NCBI GenBank assembly: GCA_965205725.1
Contig: OZ242189.1
Location: 2,170,001-2,234,000 of the forward strand
Direction of reading: 5' to 3'
Origin: G965205725 sp965205725
GTDB taxonomy: Bacteria > Pseudomonadota > Gammaproteobacteria > Pseudomonadales > Halieaceae
Length of the DNA stretch: 64,000 bases
The notes under the pieces were generated by a model that saw only the letters and a list, made by a program, of their open reading frames with translations, ran no database searches and was not told the DNA's origin. Each line of letters begins with the position of its first letter. Within the stretch, counting starts at the first letter, position 1. Positions 40,743 to 49,990 of the stretch are shown here, one piece after another. The position numbers were made by a program, and so were the translations under genes.

Positions 40743-42388
40743 CTCAAGTGTCCCTGGCAGCGCGTCGATCACACTACTGGATAATCAGCCTGTGGATAGC
40801 CACCCTGGTCTGGTTTGTGCTGGCCATGTTGATTGCGAGCTACTTCTCTGAACTCGGCTACGACGACGCCTACAATGCCAGCGTCGCCAAAAATCTGGCC
40901 TTGGGGCTGGGCTGGGTATCCAGTTATCACGAGCCGGTCTGGTTTAACCCCAGGGTAACGACCGGCCCCGCGTTGATACTGCCACTGGCACTGATAAGCC
41001 CTTTTTTTGACAACCCGGAATGGCTGCCAGGCATTGTCGCTACCAGCCTTATGCTGCTGGCACTGCTCGCCTGCCTGCACACCCTCTATCAACTTGTTCC
41101 GCGGGAAAAGTTTATCGGCCTGGGTATTGTTATCCTCTTTTTACTGTCGCTTTATGACCGTAATGCCTGGCTGGTATTTATAGGTGATGGTCTGTTGGCG
41201 CTCACGCTCTGCTGGGTATTGCTGCGAACAGGGCCGGCAGTGGTCAACGGCGGCACAGGCAAAGCGGCTGTGCTCGGAATGGGTATTGGATTTGCTCTCC
41301 TGTGCAAATTTTATGCACTGATTGCCCTTGCCGCTCTGCCGCTGACCTGGCTTGTTTTTGCCCTCCAGCGCACAGCTCCGGCAGAGTATTCTGCCTGCAA
41401 GTGCGCCGGGTGGACTGCTCTCGGTTGCGCATTGTTGTTACTGCCCTGGCAGTTGTACCAGGCGCTTGCTCTGGGCCAGCTTGAGGGGCAGGCACTGGCT
41501 GCGCGGGAGATGGCCAGTGAACAGTTTTTTAGCGGCAGCTCCGGCCTGGATCCGCTTTTGTCCGCGCAAAATATCCCGCAGCACCTGTTGGATAATCTGT
41601 CGCGCAATTACGCGGTTCTGCGCAACTGGCTGGGCAACTGGGCCGCTATCGCGCTACTTGCGGGGTGCTTTGCCGCGACCCTGGCTGTTTTTTTGCAGCG
41701 GGGAAAAAGCACCCTGAGCTGGAGTCTGCTAGCTCTGGGGCTGGCAATTTGCGCCCATTTCGGCTGGTTCCTGTTGTTCCGACACGGGCCCTGGCCGCAC
41801 TACCTGCGTGTTCCGGTTATGCTCAGCCTCTTTTTCTTACCTGTTTTTCTGGCCCAGTACCTGCGCCTACGCTATATCAGCGCTGCCGTGTTCTTATTCG
41901 CAGTCTCCATTGCCTCGCCGGAACAACGCGGGCACTGGCTTGATTTTGCCCTGTTCCAACAGGCCAAAAAGCCAACCTCGCTGGCCCGGCAAGCGCTGTT
42001 GGACCACATTGTATCCGCAGATTTACAACGGCCACTGGCAGGGTGTGGCTGGCTGACACTACGCACCCTTGAATATCGGCTGCCGGGCAGCGGCCACTTG
42101 CAAGATTGTATGCTGCTGGTTCAGCGGCAACTTGAGCATGACGGCTACAGCAATAAAGACAAGGTGACAACAGTGGTGGGCCTCTCAAAGCCGGTGGAGT
42201 TCCTGATACCTGTTCACGAGGGGCGCTGGAACTGGGCCGGAGCCGGACACCGGACAGAGCGGGATATGCTGCGTTTTTGCCCGCAACGCCTGTATCAAAA
42301 CGCACACTACACACTACTCAAATGCCGGGTGGAAGCACTGGACCCGAAAACAGCCAATTATATTTTGAGTTACAGCTTCAAGAGTTAA
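40739..42388 (+). CDS. GT-C membrane glycosyltransferase (ArnT/GT39-like)
   Basis: This 549-residue protein has eleven or so spans and, after the first, a loop ELGYDDAYNASVAKNLALGLGW with paired Asp residues expected for the GT39/GT83 catalytic site. A soluble C-terminal tail of about 120 residues follows. It would transfer a sugar from undecaprenyl phosphate in the periplasm. GTG start overlapping the previous TGA (GTGA). Confidence 0.8.
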   Translation: MTQVSLAARRSHYWIISLWIATLVWFVLAMLIASYFSELGYDDAYNASVAKNLALGLGWVSSYHEPVWFNPRVTTGPALILPLALISPFFDNPEWLPGIVATSLMLLALLACLHTLYQLVPREKFIGLGIVILFLLSLYDRNAWLVFIGDGLLALTLCWVLLRTGPAVVNGGTGKAAVLGMGIGFALLCKFYALIALAALPLTWLVFALQRTAPAEYSACKCAGWTALGCALLLLPWQLYQALALGQLEGQALAAREMASEQFFSGSSGLDPLLSAQNIPQHLLDNLSRNYAVLRNWLGNWAAIALLAGCFAATLAVFLQRGKSTLSWSLLALGLAICAHFGWFLLFRHGPWPHYLRVPVMLSLFFLPVFLAQYLRLRYISAAVFLFAVSIASPEQRGHWLDFALFQQAKKPTSLARQALLDHIVSADLQRPLAGCGWLTLRTLEYRLPGSGHLQDCMLLVQRQLEHDGYSNKDKVTTVVGLSKPVEFLIPVHEGRWNWAGAGHRTERDMLRFCPQRLYQNAHYTLLKCRVEALDPKTANYILSYSFKS

Positions 42389-42392
42389 CCTT

Positions 42393-44270
42393 ATGATCTT
42401 CAGGACTCGCCTTTTCGCCATTGTGTTTTACCTGCTATTGCCAATGACGCTGTCGTGCGCGCCCGTTCAGCGCCCACCCAATATATTGCTCATTGTGGCA
42501 GATGACCTGGGGATGAATGACGTGGCCAGCTTCGGCGGCAGCAACGCCGCCACACCGTCCATTGACGCTATCGCTGAGCGGGGTGTTCGCTTCACCCGAC
42601 ACTACACGGACCGCGCATGCTCACCCAGCCGGGCAGCCTTGTTAACAGGCCAATACCCCAATCGACTTGGCTTTCAACCCAACGGCCGCGGCATAGCACC
42701 CGATGTCGACAGCCTGCCACGCAGCTTGCAATCACTGGGATATATCACCCATCACATCGGCAAGTGGCATCTGGGTGATACCGCGGCCCAGGCAACTCCT
42801 ATCCACCAGGGTTTCGACACCACTTTAGCCTTTAACAACCAGTGGTTACTGGCGGGAAACCGGGATGAACAGGGCAGATTAACTCCCGCTCAGCCCACGT
42901 ATTTCGACCCCTGGCTAAGCCTCAATGGAAAACCCGCGACTCAGTATCAGGGCCACCTCAACGATATTCTTACCGATCACACACTGGCATTGCTCGAACA
43001 ATCGGGCAGCGAGCCCTGGTTTATCAACCTCTGGTACTACGCCCCGCACACGCCCATTCAACCTGCCCAGAGGTTCACCCAGGGACAGCGCAGCAAGTCT
43101 CAAACCGCTGAAAACTTCACACTGCTGGTACAACAGATGGATGCCAGTATTGGCCGGATCAGCGAGCAACTTGGCGCCTTGGGGCTGCTGGACAAGACTG
43201 TCATTATTTTTCTCAGTGACAACGGTGGCACCAACAGGCAACTCGATAACAACTACCCACTGTCCGGCAGGAAAGGCGAATTCCGAGAGGGTGGTTTGCG
43301 AGCGCCACTCATAATCAGCGCCCCTGGGATCAAAACCACCCGTTCCGAGGTCAAGGATACAGCCTCAATCATGGACATCTATCCCACCCTGCTCGAACTG
43401 GTTGGCGGCAAACCAGTCGAGGGGCTCGATGGCGTCTCCCTGGTTCCTGCTATGAGCGGCGCGACTTTAATCCCCCGCGCACTTTTTTGGGAGGCTTATA
43501 CCAATGGCAATCGCAGCTATAGCTATTTATCGGCCGATGCCGCGTATCGCCTGTGGCAGCCATCATCGTTCAACCCCTCCCCAATGACCCCCCCCAGCCC
43601 GCGCCGATATGAGTTAGACCCTGCTTCAGGGAAAGAGACAGGCCGTGAAATTATTGATTCGGCCGTTGCAGATACACAATACAGTGATTACCTCAACTGG
43701 CACTCAGAAGTCCACCAGATCAACGTCAACACCACCCCAACGAAGCACGGTTATCAACTGAGCGGCAATGACTTTCAGCGCAGCCCTGGCTTTGAGGGCT
43801 ACAGCTTTGGGTTTTCAATGTCTGCAAACATGGAAAACTTACCTAATCCGCAAGGTCTGGCGCAACAGGAGGGGGTTTGGAGCCTCAGCTATGACCCTGA
43901 AAAGCGTCGCTTTTCCCTGGAACTTGCAGGGAAATCAGTGCTCAGTGAAGCCGTTTCACTGCTATCTGAATGCAATAGCCTGATCCTCAGTGGGAGAGTG
44001 TTCCGGGTACTCAATCACTGGAAGCACTCTAAACCTGGCACAGACTTCCAGCTCTACCTCAATGGCGAAGTAATAGCACAGCTCAAAGACCCCAGCGAAC
44101 TGGACCGCCCGGAGGCTCTGGAGAACGCTACCTGGCTAGGCAGCCTGGCGGATGGAAAACAAGCCTTTAGGGGAGAGGTCAGCCCGCCTCTAATATTGAA
44201 TATTCCCATTGCAGAGGGCGAACCATACAGCCCGGAATCAGCACATGAACGACTCTGCCCCGGCACCTGA
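42393..44270 (+). CDS. Arylsulfatase-family enzyme, exported
   Basis: This 625-residue protein has a signal sequence ending TLSC at residue 22, compatible with a lipoprotein. The sulfatase domain starts NILLIVADDLGMNDV (metal Asp pair) and contains the modified-cysteine motif C76-S-P-S-R, with HIGKWHLGD and FLSDNGGTNR completing the active site. The C-terminal 220 residues are an extra beta domain. A formylglycine-generating enzyme would be needed; none is in this window. It may trim sulfate from, or remodel, the glycan made by this locus. The 3' end overlaps the next gene by 26 bp. Confidence 0.9.
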   Translation: MIFRTRLFAIVFYLLLPMTLSCAPVQRPPNILLIVADDLGMNDVASFGGSNAATPSIDAIAERGVRFTRHYTDRACSPSRAALLTGQYPNRLGFQPNGRGIAPDVDSLPRSLQSLGYITHHIGKWHLGDTAAQATPIHQGFDTTLAFNNQWLLAGNRDEQGRLTPAQPTYFDPWLSLNGKPATQYQGHLNDILTDHTLALLEQSGSEPWFINLWYYAPHTPIQPAQRFTQGQRSKSQTAENFTLLVQQMDASIGRISEQLGALGLLDKTVIIFLSDNGGTNRQLDNNYPLSGRKGEFREGGLRAPLIISAPGIKTTRSEVKDTASIMDIYPTLLELVGGKPVEGLDGVSLVPAMSGATLIPRALFWEAYTNGNRSYSYLSADAAYRLWQPSSFNPSPMTPPSPRRYELDPASGKETGREIIDSAVADTQYSDYLNWHSEVHQINVNTTPTKHGYQLSGNDFQRSPGFEGYSFGFSMSANMENLPNPQGLAQQEGVWSLSYDPEKRRFSLELAGKSVLSEAVSLLSECNSLILSGRVFRVLNHWKHSKPGTDFQLYLNGEVIAQLKDPSELDRPEALENATWLGSLADGKQAFRGEVSPPLILNIPIAEGEPYSPESAHERLCPGT

Positions 44271-45564
44271 ACAACTCACGCAAAGCTGCGCCCGCTATAC
44301 CCGCCGCTTTGCACTGTTGGCAACTGCGCTGCTCGGTGTGCTATCGGGGTTCAACTGGCTGGTCGACCCATACTATGTGTTTGCGAGTCCTTCTCGCGCA
44401 TCAATTAACGAACTGCGCACCGAGTTCTTCAACAGCCAGCTTCTGTCAAAGCCTTACGCGATTGAACGGTACCAACCAAACGCACTGATGCTGGGTTCAT
44501 CACGCACCGGCACAGCCTTGCGGCCCTCTCACCCCGGACTGGCTCAATACAAGACCTACAACGGCGCACTCGCAGGCTCGACCCTGGCAGCCAATCTGTT
44601 GCAGTATCGCCATGCAAAAGCAGTGAGACCACTCGACCTGGTATTGATCAACCCGGACTTCTACATGTTTAACGCCTATCAGCGTCCACCCAATGCGCGA
44701 GCCTACGCAGATTTCGAGAAACGGGTACTCACTAAACGCGACGGCAGCGCAAACTGGCGCCGCTGGCCAATGCGCTTCTCCGACTACTTCGACAGCCTGC
44801 TAGCCTGGAGCACCCTTAAAAGTTCCGTTCGGACTATTGCAAAGCAGCGGCGTGTCGATAGCGGGGAGGCCCCCTATCTGACTATCCATGAAGACGGGCA
44901 CTGGACTAACAAAGTTGCCGAACAGCGCCGTCATCAAAGCTATTTCAAGCAAGTGGAGCGCCTATACATTCCTACCGGCTGGGTGCCCGCAGACAGCCAT
45001 CGCTTTGCCTTCTATCACGACTCCCCGACAGCCACGGCACCCATAGATGAGTTTCGCTGGTTTCTGGAGGATGCTTATAGCAACGACACCAAAGTTATTA
45101 TTACGCTGATGCCCTACCATGCGCGGCTGCTGGAAGCGATGCGCGGCATCGGCATTTGGCAGCAGTCTGAAGACTGGAAAAGACGCCTGGTAACGCTCAC
45201 CGAGGAGGTCGCCGGGCAGTTCCAGCAAGAGCCGTTCCCGGTCTGGGATTTCACCGGCTATACCCGTATTAATATGGAGCCGCTACCCGAGCGTACCGCG
45301 CTGGGGAATCATATGCAGTGGTACCGTGATTCCAGCCATGTGCAGCAACATACGGGCGATATGATTCTCGACAGGGTGCTGGCGCATGACAGCGGCAGAG
45401 ACATAGCGGATGACTTTGGCGTGCGACTAACAAGCGGCAATCTGGAAGCTCACCTGGCAAATATCAACCGGAGCCGCAGCAAGTTTCTAACCCTGCGACC
45501 CAACGACGCTGAGGAAATCAGGAATATGGTGGCTCGCGCTGGAGCTGAAGGGGTTGTGCGCTAG
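44245..45564 (+). CDS. SGNH-like (AlgJ/AlgX-type) exported protein
   Basis: This 439-residue protein has one N-terminal membrane span (about residues 20-40). It then has NALMLGSSRTGTAL, where GSSR resembles the nucleophile block of SGNH hydrolases. RDSSHVQQHTGDMIL near the end supplies the D-x-x-H pair. AlgJ/AlgX-type proteins take an acyl group passed by an MBOAT partner and place it on a polysaccharide. The MBOAT gene follows after 2 bp, which fits. A paralogue is encoded at 53853-54989. Confidence 0.7.
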   Translation: MNDSAPAPEQLTQSCARYTRRFALLATALLGVLSGFNWLVDPYYVFASPSRASINELRTEFFNSQLLSKPYAIERYQPNALMLGSSRTGTALRPSHPGLAQYKTYNGALAGSTLAANLLQYRHAKAVRPLDLVLINPDFYMFNAYQRPPNARAYADFEKRVLTKRDGSANWRRWPMRFSDYFDSLLAWSTLKSSVRTIAKQRRVDSGEAPYLTIHEDGHWTNKVAEQRRHQSYFKQVERLYIPTGWVPADSHRFAFYHDSPTATAPIDEFRWFLEDAYSNDTKVIITLMPYHARLLEAMRGIGIWQQSEDWKRRLVTLTEEVAGQFQQEPFPVWDFTGYTRINMEPLPERTALGNHMQWYRDSSHVQQHTGDMILDRVLAHDSGRDIADDFGVRLTSGNLEAHLANINRSRSKFLTLRPNDAEEIRNMVARAGAEGVVR

Positions 45565-45566
45565 CG

Positions 45567-47033
45567 ATGTTGTTTAACTCCTACATCTTTATTTTCGCTT
45601 TCCTTCCTGTCGTGCTGCTCGGTTATTTTACAATCGGCAGACAACTGGGGCCCAGAGCGGCCAAATACTGGCTCCTGGTCAGCTCGCTGTATTTCTACGG
45701 CTACTGGAACCCCGCGTATCTGCTGCTGCTGGGAAGTTCCATCGCGGTTAACTTCAGCGTGGCTGGATGGATGGAAAAGCTCGCGGGCAAGGGTCAACAG
45801 GCCGCCAAAAAACGACTCATGATTGCCGCGGTGCTTTTCAATGTGGCTATGCTGGGATATTTCAAATACAGGGATTTCTTTGTCGGCAGTGTCAATTTTG
45901 TACTCGGCTCAGATTTCCCCTTGCTGTATATGGCCCTGCCGCTGGCCATCAGCTTTTTCAGCCTGCAACAAATCGCTTTTATCGTGGATAGCTACAAAGG
46001 CCTAACCCGGGAACGCAATGTTGCCGATTACATGCTGTTCGTCTCTTTTTTTCCTCAGCTTATAGCCGGGCCCATCGTTCATCACAAAGAAGTGATGCCC
46101 CAGTTTGCCCAGCGAGACAACAAGTTGTTCCGCATGGATAACTTCACCAAAGGCGGGTTTATATTCTGTATCGGGCTATTTAAAAAAGTAGTGGTCGCAG
46201 ATAGTTTTGCGGCGTGGGCCACACCGGGCTTCGACCTGGCCGAATCCCTGAATTTGGTAGAGGCCTGGGTCACCAGCCTGAGCTATTCGCTGCAGCTATA
46301 TTTTGATTTTAGCGGCTACTCAGACATGGCGATTGGCCTGGCATTAATGTTTAACATTGTGCTGCCCTTAAATTTCAATAGCCCCTACAAAGCCGCCAGC
46401 ATTATCAACTTGTGGCAGCGCTGGCACTTAACCCTGACCCGCTTTATCAATCTGTATGTCTATCGGCCGATTCTGCGCTCGCGCAAGGGTTTCAGCTTTA
46501 CCTGGGCCATGTTCGCAACCGTGGCGGCTATGGAGGCATCCGGTATTTGGCACGGTGCCGCCTGGACCTTTGTTGTGTTCGGCTTCATGCACGGTTTCGG
46601 CCTCGTGGTTAACCATATATGGCGCCGCAGGAAATGGGGATTTCCACATGTGCTGGGCTGGTTTATCACCTTCAACTTTGCCAATTTGTCGCTCATCCTG
46701 TTTCGTGCCAGAGACTGGGATACGGTTGGCAAGGTCATGGCTGGCATGTTTGGCTTTTCCGGCGTCGAACTGACTGTCAACAAAGATTTATTTTTCGGCG
46801 ATAACCTGCTGTTCTCTCTGGTCGCGAAGCCGCAGTACGATATTTTTGCCACCGGACTGCTAACGGGCGTAATCGCTCTGTTTATTCTGGTAGTCTATCA
46901 CTGCAAGAACAGCCAGGAACTGATGGAAGACTTTGATCGCTCTCCGCGCTATCTGGTATTTCAGCTCATCCTGCTGATCATTCCGCTGATGCTATTGCAG
47001 CAGGTGAATGAATTCATCTATTTCCAGTTTTAG
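45567..47033 (+). CDS. MBOAT-family O-acyltransferase (AlgI-like)
   Basis: This 488-residue protein has about ten spans and the AlgI pattern: YFTIGRQLGPRAAKYWLLVSSLYFYGYWNP, SFFPQLIAGPIVHHKEVMPQF, NLWQRWHLTLTRF, and the catalytic-histidine block SGIWHGAAWTFVVFGFMHG. MBOAT proteins move acetyl or other acyl groups across the inner membrane to decorate extracellular glycans. It forms a functional pair with the SGNH-like gene just upstream. Confidence 0.95.
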   Translation: MLFNSYIFIFAFLPVVLLGYFTIGRQLGPRAAKYWLLVSSLYFYGYWNPAYLLLLGSSIAVNFSVAGWMEKLAGKGQQAAKKRLMIAAVLFNVAMLGYFKYRDFFVGSVNFVLGSDFPLLYMALPLAISFFSLQQIAFIVDSYKGLTRERNVADYMLFVSFFPQLIAGPIVHHKEVMPQFAQRDNKLFRMDNFTKGGFIFCIGLFKKVVVADSFAAWATPGFDLAESLNLVEAWVTSLSYSLQLYFDFSGYSDMAIGLALMFNIVLPLNFNSPYKAASIINLWQRWHLTLTRFINLYVYRPILRSRKGFSFTWAMFATVAAMEASGIWHGAAWTFVVFGFMHGFGLVVNHIWRRRKWGFPHVLGWFITFNFANLSLILFRARDWDTVGKVMAGMFGFSGVELTVNKDLFFGDNLLFSLVAKPQYDIFATGLLTGVIALFILVVYHCKNSQELMEDFDRSPRYLVFQLILLIIPLMLLQQVNEFIYFQF

Positions 47034-47050
47034 GGACACAGCCTCACACC

Positions 47051-47812
47051 ATGAAGCGTCACTACTTCAACCTGGTTTTGCACCGCGCCCGTCTGGACCT
47101 TAAAGCAGAGGCCGCGCAGAACTACGTCGGTATGCTCTGGTGGGTTCTGGAACCGCTTTTATACCTGGCTGCCTTCTACACGATCTTTGAAGTCTTTTTA
47201 CAACGCGGCGGCCCAGGCTTTGTTGGTTTCCTGCTGTGCGGGCTGGTGTTCTGGCGCTGGTTTGACACAACCGCAAAAAAGGCCGGCAGCGCAATTCTGG
47301 GTAACGGCAACCTGATCAACCAAATATACTTGCCCAAATGGGTATTTCCGCTCACCGCAATCGCTGGCGACGCCCTGCGTTTCTGCTTCGTATTCGTGCT
47401 GTTCATGCTATTCGCCGCTGTTTACGGCAACGGCCCGTCGCGGGAGTGGTTTGCTGTTGTGCCGCTGCTGGCTTTACAGCTTTTATTTATTGTGGGCTGG
47501 AGTTTCCTGCTATCGGTATTGATACCCGTTTATCCAGACCTGCGCAAAGTCGTCGAGAATTTCATGCTGCTCATGTTCTATATGAGTGGCATATTTTTTG
47601 ATGTGGCTCACCTGGGAACTGACATTCAGCGTTGGCTGAACCTAAACCCAATGGCCGTGCTCATCCAGGCTTACCGCCAGGTACTACTGCACAATCAGTG
47701 GCCGGCCTGGGACAACCTGGTCAACGTGCTTCTGAGCGGCGCGATTTTGACTGGCACCGGCATCTATCTGCTGCGCCGCATGGACCGAAAGCTGCCTCAC
47801 TATGTTAGCTGA
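47051..47812 (+). CDS. ABC-2 type polysaccharide exporter permease (Wzm-like)
   Basis: This 253-residue protein has six spans and the family start LDLKAEAAQNYVGMLWWVLEPLLYLAAFYTIFE. LINQIYLPKWVFPLTAI and YPDLRKVVENFMLLMFYMSGIFF also match ABC-2 permeases of O-antigen or capsule exporters. It pairs with the ATPase gene at 48562, from which it is separated by a sulfotransferase gene, an unusual order. It would export the lipid-linked polymer. Confidence 0.9.
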   Translation: MKRHYFNLVLHRARLDLKAEAAQNYVGMLWWVLEPLLYLAAFYTIFEVFLQRGGPGFVGFLLCGLVFWRWFDTTAKKAGSAILGNGNLINQIYLPKWVFPLTAIAGDALRFCFVFVLFMLFAAVYGNGPSREWFAVVPLLALQLLFIVGWSFLLSVLIPVYPDLRKVVENFMLLMFYMSGIFFDVAHLGTDIQRWLNLNPMAVLIQAYRQVLLHNQWPAWDNLVNVLLSGAILTGTGIYLLRRMDRKLPHYVS

Positions 47813-47872
47813 GCCGGGCATTGGCCGTGTGGCGGGAGAGCTGGCCCGCGCCGGTTTTGCAAAGGAATCCTC

Positions 47873-47902
47873 ATGTTCTATCTGATTAAACTCAATCGCT
47901 AG
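47873..47902 (+). other. Nine-codon reading frame with its own ribosome binding site
   Basis: AAGGAA (47862-47867) precedes ATG TTC TAT CTG ATT AAA CTC AAT CGC TAG, which stops 4 bp before the sulfotransferase ATG at 47907. The sulfotransferase lacks a good RBS of its own, so this frame may load ribosomes for it, or be a gene stump. Confidence 0.3.
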
Positions 47903-47906
47903 AGTT

Positions 47907-48503
47907 ATGCTGTACTCGAAATCACATGCGTTCTTGTTTATAGCGGTGCCTAAGACGGCCACCACAAGCATTGAACAGGTACTCCTGCCCTACTGCGATT
48001 TCGCTCGGGATATGTCTCTGGGCAAGCATGCTTTGGCTATGGAGTTAGCAGACGAATTTAGTGCTGGTGAGCTATCTGATCTATTCAAGTTTGCCTTTGT
48101 TCGCAATCCTTATGACTGGCTGTTTTCGTGGTACAAGTTTCGCCAGCGAGATGAACTATCCGATCCTGAGCACTGTCACCACAACCGCTACGCTGGCGGT
48201 CAAAGTTTTGACGAATTTATGCTCAGCTATAACAAGAATCAAATATTCATGAAACAATCGGATTTTCTCTACAGTCATCAGGGCGAAAAGTTGGTGGACT
48301 ATGTTGGGCGCTACGAACGTGTCCAGAAAGATTTCGAGCAAGTCTGCCAGCGACTGCATATTCCCCTGGAATCCCTGCCTCAGATAAATGTATCAAAAGG
48401 CAGCGGCTCCGTTGTTGGGCAGATGAGTGCGGCTACTCGCAATATTATCAATCAAACCTTTCGCCGGGATTTTGAGCTGTTTGGCTACGAGATGCTCCAC
48501 TGA
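47907..48503 (+). CDS. Sulfotransferase family 2 (carbohydrate sulfotransferase-like)
   Basis: This 198-residue protein has the PAPS 5' loop FIAVPKTATTSIEQVLLPY at the start and the 3' block FAFVRNPYDWLFSWYKFR (residues about 63-80), followed by a YVGRYERVQKDFEQVCQRL motif typical of family 2. It is compact but complete. It lies between the exporter permease and ATPase genes, so the sulfated acceptor is probably the exported polysaccharide (inference). Confidence 0.9.
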   Translation: MLYSKSHAFLFIAVPKTATTSIEQVLLPYCDFARDMSLGKHALAMELADEFSAGELSDLFKFAFVRNPYDWLFSWYKFRQRDELSDPEHCHHNRYAGGQSFDEFMLSYNKNQIFMKQSDFLYSHQGEKLVDYVGRYERVQKDFEQVCQRLHIPLESLPQINVSKGSGSVVGQMSAATRNIINQTFRRDFELFGYEMLH

Positions 48504-48561
48504 TCGCTGTGTTAAACTCGAATCAAACCCGGCAACTTAAATCCAGCAACTGACCATTTCC

Positions 48562-49710
48562 TTGTTAAATCAGGCCGCCAACACAGACCCTTATAGTGCC
48601 GGGAATGCTCCGCTGGTTGAGCTGAAAAATGTCTGCCTGAGCTTGCAAAAGAACCGCCGGGTTTTTGGCTCTGGCTATCAGACTGTCCTGGATAGTATTA
48701 GCCTCCAGTTACATCCCGGTGAGACGCTGGGCATCATTGGCAGGAATGGTGCCGGCAAAAGTTCTCTGCTGAAACTCATAGCCGGCATTATTTCGCCCGA
48801 CAGTGGCACAATTTACAGACGCACAGACAAAATTACATTGCTCAGCTACCAACTGGGCTTCAACCCCTTGCTGAGTGGCAGAGAGAACGCAGTTCACACA
48901 GCCATGCTGCAAGGCATGAGTGAAAAGCACATTGCATCCTCCATGGATGAAATCATCAAGTTTTCGGGCTTGGAGAATGCTATCGACGACAAACTGGCTA
49001 CCTATTCTGCCGGTATGCGCTCCAGGTTGGGCTTTTCTGTCAGTTTGCAGCTAGACCCGGATATCCTGCTGGTAGACGAAGCCCTGGGGGTGGGCGACCA
49101 TGAATTCAAGGAGCGCTCGAGCCGGGCCATGCGCGAGAGGCTCCGCTCCAAAAAAACCATTGTCTTCGTCTCACATGACCCCTTCACTGTCAAAGCATTG
49201 TGTGACCGCGCAGTCTGGATCGAAAACAGTTGCATCGTAATGCAGGATATTCCCGAGCAGGTCATTCAGTCCTATCACAACTTTGATCGAGTCGTTTCAG
49301 ACCTGGCGACAAATATGGGCAGCACCGAAACTCGGGTACGCGCGGCCCCCGCGCACAAAAATCCCCTCAAAGCAATGCAAAAATTGCGCGCCGCTCTACG
49401 CTCGGAGAAACGCAAACTTCGCAGCGAGTATTTCGACGCCACGGGCGCGGGCGAACAAGCCGGTATAGGGGTTTGCGTGCCCAGCAAACACCCCCGGCTT
49501 TCCAACCTGCTGGAGGAAGATTGCGGTCGTTGGTGCTGGATTGAAGACACTCGGCAAATCAGCCGCGGCGACCCGCATACCGTCATTGCCGCCTATGAGC
49601 AGTTCAACAGACTGATACTGAAGCTCAGTATGGAGCTGAAGTTAAATCCAGCCAAAATTCGCGACAGCGATATCTACCGGCAGCTCGTTAAGCTGCTAAA
49701 ACACCTCTGA
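48562..49710 (+). CDS. ABC exporter ATP-binding protein (Wzt-like) with unusual C-terminal extension
   Basis: This 382-residue protein from a TTG start has Walker A GIIGRNGAGKSSLLKL, signature YSAGMRSRLGFS, Walker B DILLVDEALGVGDHEF and a switch His in VFVSHD. Residues about 255-382 form a Lys/Arg-rich linker and a domain with VIAAYEQFNRLIL, echoing VIQSYHNFDR at the end of the ATPase domain. This is not the usual Wzt carbohydrate-binding beta domain. It powers export together with the permease at 47051. Confidence 0.85.
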   Translation: MLNQAANTDPYSAGNAPLVELKNVCLSLQKNRRVFGSGYQTVLDSISLQLHPGETLGIIGRNGAGKSSLLKLIAGIISPDSGTIYRRTDKITLLSYQLGFNPLLSGRENAVHTAMLQGMSEKHIASSMDEIIKFSGLENAIDDKLATYSAGMRSRLGFSVSLQLDPDILLVDEALGVGDHEFKERSSRAMRERLRSKKTIVFVSHDPFTVKALCDRAVWIENSCIVMQDIPEQVIQSYHNFDRVVSDLATNMGSTETRVRAAPAHKNPLKAMQKLRAALRSEKRKLRSEYFDATGAGEQAGIGVCVPSKHPRLSNLLEEDCGRWCWIEDTRQISRGDPHTVIAAYEQFNRLILKLSMELKLNPAKIRDSDIYRQLVKLLKHL

Positions 49711-49921
49711 ATCAACAGCGGCATGAGCAGCAGGTGCTGCGCCTGAGGCGGCGTCATCGGCTCCGCTGCAAACTTTGCCAACAAACCATCATTAATCCTT
49801 GCGGGCGAATATTTTTCAGCCAGCGGCTGGTTGTCCGGGCGGTAGACATCTTCAACCAGACCAGTATTGCAGAGCTGCCACATTTGCCAGCGCCCATATG
49901 GATGTATAACCGGGTTTTCAA
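49674..49921 (-). pseudogene. Broken sulfotransferase remnant
   Basis: In one minus-strand frame 49921-49865 reads LKTRLYIHMGAGKCGSSAIL, a near-perfect PAPS 5'-phosphosulfate loop. The frame then becomes nonsense. A second frame (69 codons, ending at 49674) continues with LVEDVYRPDNQPLAEKYSPAR, which looks protein-like. A shift near 49865 would join them. The fragment ends inside the opposite-strand ATPase gene 3' end, so most of the gene is gone. Confidence 0.5.
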
Positions 49922-49990
49922 TTTAGTACTTATTCCAGCGCGACCGTACCGCTATCATAGTTGTGCGTATAAACCACTGGAGCCAGTCAC

